64,000 nucleotides of DNA from positions 1,309,008 through 1,373,007 of the forward strand of contig NC_020171.2 of assembly GCF_000224145.3 (NCBI RefSeq), given 5' to 3'. The stretch's first letter is position 1; every line of letters starts with the position of its first letter. The translations under genes were made by a program, and so were the position numbers. A model generated the notes under the pieces. That model had not been told where the DNA came from, ran no database searches, and saw nothing but the letters and a program-made list of their open reading frames with translations. This document shows, piece after piece, positions 61,819-64,000 of the stretch. Source of the stretch: Ciona intestinalis (lineage: Eukaryota; Chordata; Ascidiacea; Phlebobranchia; Cionidae).

Positions 61819-63165
61819 CTGTAATAATAAAAAATAAATGTATATAGTAGGGTGGGGGAAGATGGGACACCTTTCTATTCTAATTTCATTTGGTAGTTAA
61901 AAAAAGAAAATGCAAGAATTATGAAACCGTATTCTCACGACTCCAATGGACCGTTGTTAATTGTTTAAAACACGATCAGAATATTTGTTTACCATGTGCT
62001 AAACGTGTCCCGTCTTTACCCACTCTACTCTGAGTATATGGTACTATAGTAAGATGGGAATTAGCGCATAATATCCTGATCGTGTTTTAAACAATTACCA
62101 ACGATATTTTACAGTCGTGAAAATACGGTTATATAATTCTTTAAACATTGTTTATTATATATTAATAAAGACGATGAATTCGTACGATAGAAAATTCTAG
62201 AATAGAACACATATAACAATTCTAGTTAGAAAAAAATTAAAACAAATTGACTATATCTTGAAAATCAGTAAAATATTATCCCATATATCGAACATACATT
62301 CAGCCTAAAGAGTGTATTTGGCTATAAAGCGAACAAATCAAAAAACCTATCTCGTCTCGGTCTTTTACTACATAAAACTGGCGTCTTGCTCTCGCAGCGT
62401 TACCAAGCATGGGGTTATGTTTTGCTCTGGTGACGCAGAGACAAAATTTACATGTAAGTTTCAGGTTCGTGAATGTTTTCGTACCAAAATCAGCCTTTCA
62501 ATTTATAACTTGGTTAAAAGTTGTCGTTTAGAGCTTCCCGTACCAGTATGTGAAAAGATAACAGTTTTAAAATCTATTTTACGGTTTAGTTGTTGTAATA
62601 CCTTGTGTGTAGAGTAAGGGGTTTATGGTTTATAGCCTCGCCTAGTTGTGAAGTATAGTTTGCATTTCTACATTAAAGTTTGTCTTTTTAAAAATTACGA
62701 AAAATTAAAAAAAATAGTTAGCGTATAGTTTCGTGAATGTTTTCGTACCAAAGCATGGCGTTAATACGGGTATAAAGTATTGCGTATAGACTTGAGTGGG
62801 CTATGGTAGGCTACCTAAAACAGACAAGGTCCAGTGATCAAACAGTTCCGTATTCTAAACCACACAGAACTAGTTTAGGGAAGTATACACATAACATACT
62901 GCTTTTTATTCGTCCGAAGCTGTAGGGTAGATATTTTAGGGCGTAGGCTGAACTAGTGAAACGATTTAAATGTCTTAATACAAAAGTTACATTTTATATA
63001 TTTATTGCACAGTTGTTTTTAAATAAAACAGTCTCAGTTTAAATAGGTTGTAATATTTGTAGTGAATATAAGTAGAAAAAAAAACGTTATTTATGCACCT
63101 AAATTTCGGTATTAATTTATTGAACAGAATAACTATAAAGTCAGCAGTTATATCTGAGTTAAGTT
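61819..63165. other. Upstream region of the cyclophilin-type gene; MITEs and a 22-base direct repeat
   Basis: Two adjacent MITEs (61844-62032 and a truncated one at 62035-62165). TTCGTGAATGTTTTCGTACC occurs twice, near 62466 and 62731. I searched the minus strand for a signal-peptide exon and found none that convinces. A plus-strand open frame at 62312-62617 has no recognisable domain. Confidence 0.45.
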
Positions 63166-64000
63166 ATGAATCAGAAAGCGTTATTTGATTTGATTGACGA
63201 TGCTACAGTCTCGTTTAAAGTTACATGGGCTCAAAAGAAGAAAGGTTTTGAACACACCGGCATAGTACTTGTACTAGATGATGTCCCGGTCTGTACGCTT
63301 GATTTTGGACCACCTGCTAACATTAGAGTCGGCCCATGGGACGGTTCGAGCTGGAATGAACTGAAAACGCCATTCGCTGTCGTGTATTTTCAAATGGAAA
63401 TCGCCCGTAAGATAATACAGGGCAGTATTGAAAATATTGACTTGATAAGATCTGGCAATTTGGAGGTTGTTAGTACAACTGAAGAAAACGACGAATTGCG
63501 AACCCGTTTTCTTTCAATGATCGTTTCTACTTTACATTGGGCTTACTCAAATAAGGTCGCAGCGAAGGAAATGATAAGAAATATGCTGGACATGCAGTTG
63601 GAAAGGTATCACTTGGTCGAAAACAACTGTAGAAGCCACGTTGTCGCAGTGTATAAGATGGCACAAGAGAATTGGGACTTCGCTTTTCAAGAGAGCAAAC
63701 TTTTTGAAGAGATGTATAGTATTGCAACACGTGATGCAACAAAAATTGCAAAGGCTTCGATAGGTTCTTTGTGGGTTATGGCCTTTACACCAGTTGTTGG
63801 GCCAGCGGTAGCCGGCTTGGGGTATGCAGTTGCTCGAGCATTAGGCCGAAAGTCTGACGCATCTGTAACCTACGGGAAAGCAATCAAAGGCGCAATTGCT
63901 CTACCGAAAGTGCCCGTACGCCGTTTAAATTCCATGTCTTCCAGTTGTACAGTAATGGATGGCGAAACCGTATGTTCCTTTGGGCACAGTGAAAGTATAA
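63166..64000 (+). CDS. Permuted papain-like (PPPDE/LRAT-type) protein, intronless so far, runs off the window
   Basis: From ATG at 63166 (MNQKALFDLIDDATVSF) the frame stays open for 278 codons to the window edge without an intron. Two features suggest a circularly permuted papain-like fold as in DeSI/PPPDE peptidases and LRAT/HRASLS acyltransferases: His30 in GFEHTGIVLVLDD, early in the chain, and Cys155 in YHLVENNCRSHVV, where both families have the NC nucleophile motif. Residues about 203-223 form a hydrophobic stretch (SLWVMAFTPVVGPAVAGLGY) that may bind membrane. The remainder is helical with charged surfaces. The stop and any later exon lie outside. The fold call rests on two short motifs, so it is tentative; that the frame is a real gene is more certain. 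Confidence 0.7.
   Translation, partial: MNQKALFDLIDDATVSFKVTWAQKKKGFEHTGIVLVLDDVPVCTLDFGPPANIRVGPWDGSSWNELKTPFAVVYFQMEIARKIIQGSIENIDLIRSGNLEVVSTTEENDELRTRFLSMIVSTLHWAYSNKVAAKEMIRNMLDMQLERYHLVENNCRSHVVAVYKMAQENWDFAFQESKLFEEMYSIATRDATKIAKASIGSLWVMAFTPVVGPAVAGLGYAVARALGRKSDASVTYGKAIKGAIALPKVPVRRLNSMSSSCTVMDGETVCSFGHSESI

Overview
The window looks like nuclear DNA of a tunicate, most likely a Ciona species. I base this on compact intron-rich genes of clear animal families, introns crowded with short non-autonomous elements of a type I associate with Ciona, and intronless genes with possible leader trans-splice acceptors. It contains one run of 50 N (58048-58097). I see no retrovirus-like, Polinton-like or toxin fossils, no CRISPR array and no tRNA gene. 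Gene structures were built by hand from splice signals, reading phase and family conservation. No transcript data were available.

Left part (1-8.0 kb): a complete par-6 polarity gene on the minus strand, an intronless GILT thiol-reductase gene on the plus strand, and a six-exon Golgi carbohydrate sulfotransferase on the minus strand. Beside the sulfotransferase's third exon lies an old MITE that could lengthen the protein in frame. From 8.6 to 19.7 kb three plus-strand genes follow each other: SMYD4-like (TPR, MYND, SET), NDUFAF1/CIA30-like (complex I assembly) and TIPRL/TIP41-like (PP2A pathway). An UNC93-like multi-pass membrane protein follows (21.8-25.8 kb), then a gene-poor stretch and a small unrecognised coiled-coil gene on the minus strand (28.0-29.1 kb).

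Middle part (30.5-47.6 kb): one 18-exon gene of the N4BP1/KHNYN family, with an N-terminal KH-like region, SUMO-interaction-like motifs, a NYN ribonuclease domain and a C-terminal CUE-like tail. Its 7-kb sixth intron carries a complete two-exon class A GPCR on the opposite strand.

Right part (50.5-64 kb): a small secreted, possibly peptide-precursor gene; a 12-exon LRR-Ig single-pass receptor with an unusual P/Q/R-rich N-terminal segment; a cyclophilin-type domain gene with a Cys-rich and Arg/Gln-rich C-terminus; and, running off the right edge, an intronless gene that looks like a permuted papain-like (PPPDE/LRAT-type) protein.

Repeats are a major theme. There are at least 25 copies or fragments of a ~190-bp MITE starting near TAGTAGGGTGGGG, many copies of a second ~130-bp element, tRNA-derived SINEs, 75-bp tandem repeats, and a 71-bp satellite-like monomer with a palindromic core that forms arrays in two introns (one with a 199-bp higher-order unit). 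Several repeats sit exactly at splice sites, and two introns use GC-AG boundaries. The palindrome TGACGTCA occurs 13 times by my reading, clustered around the GPCR and N4BP1-like genes.
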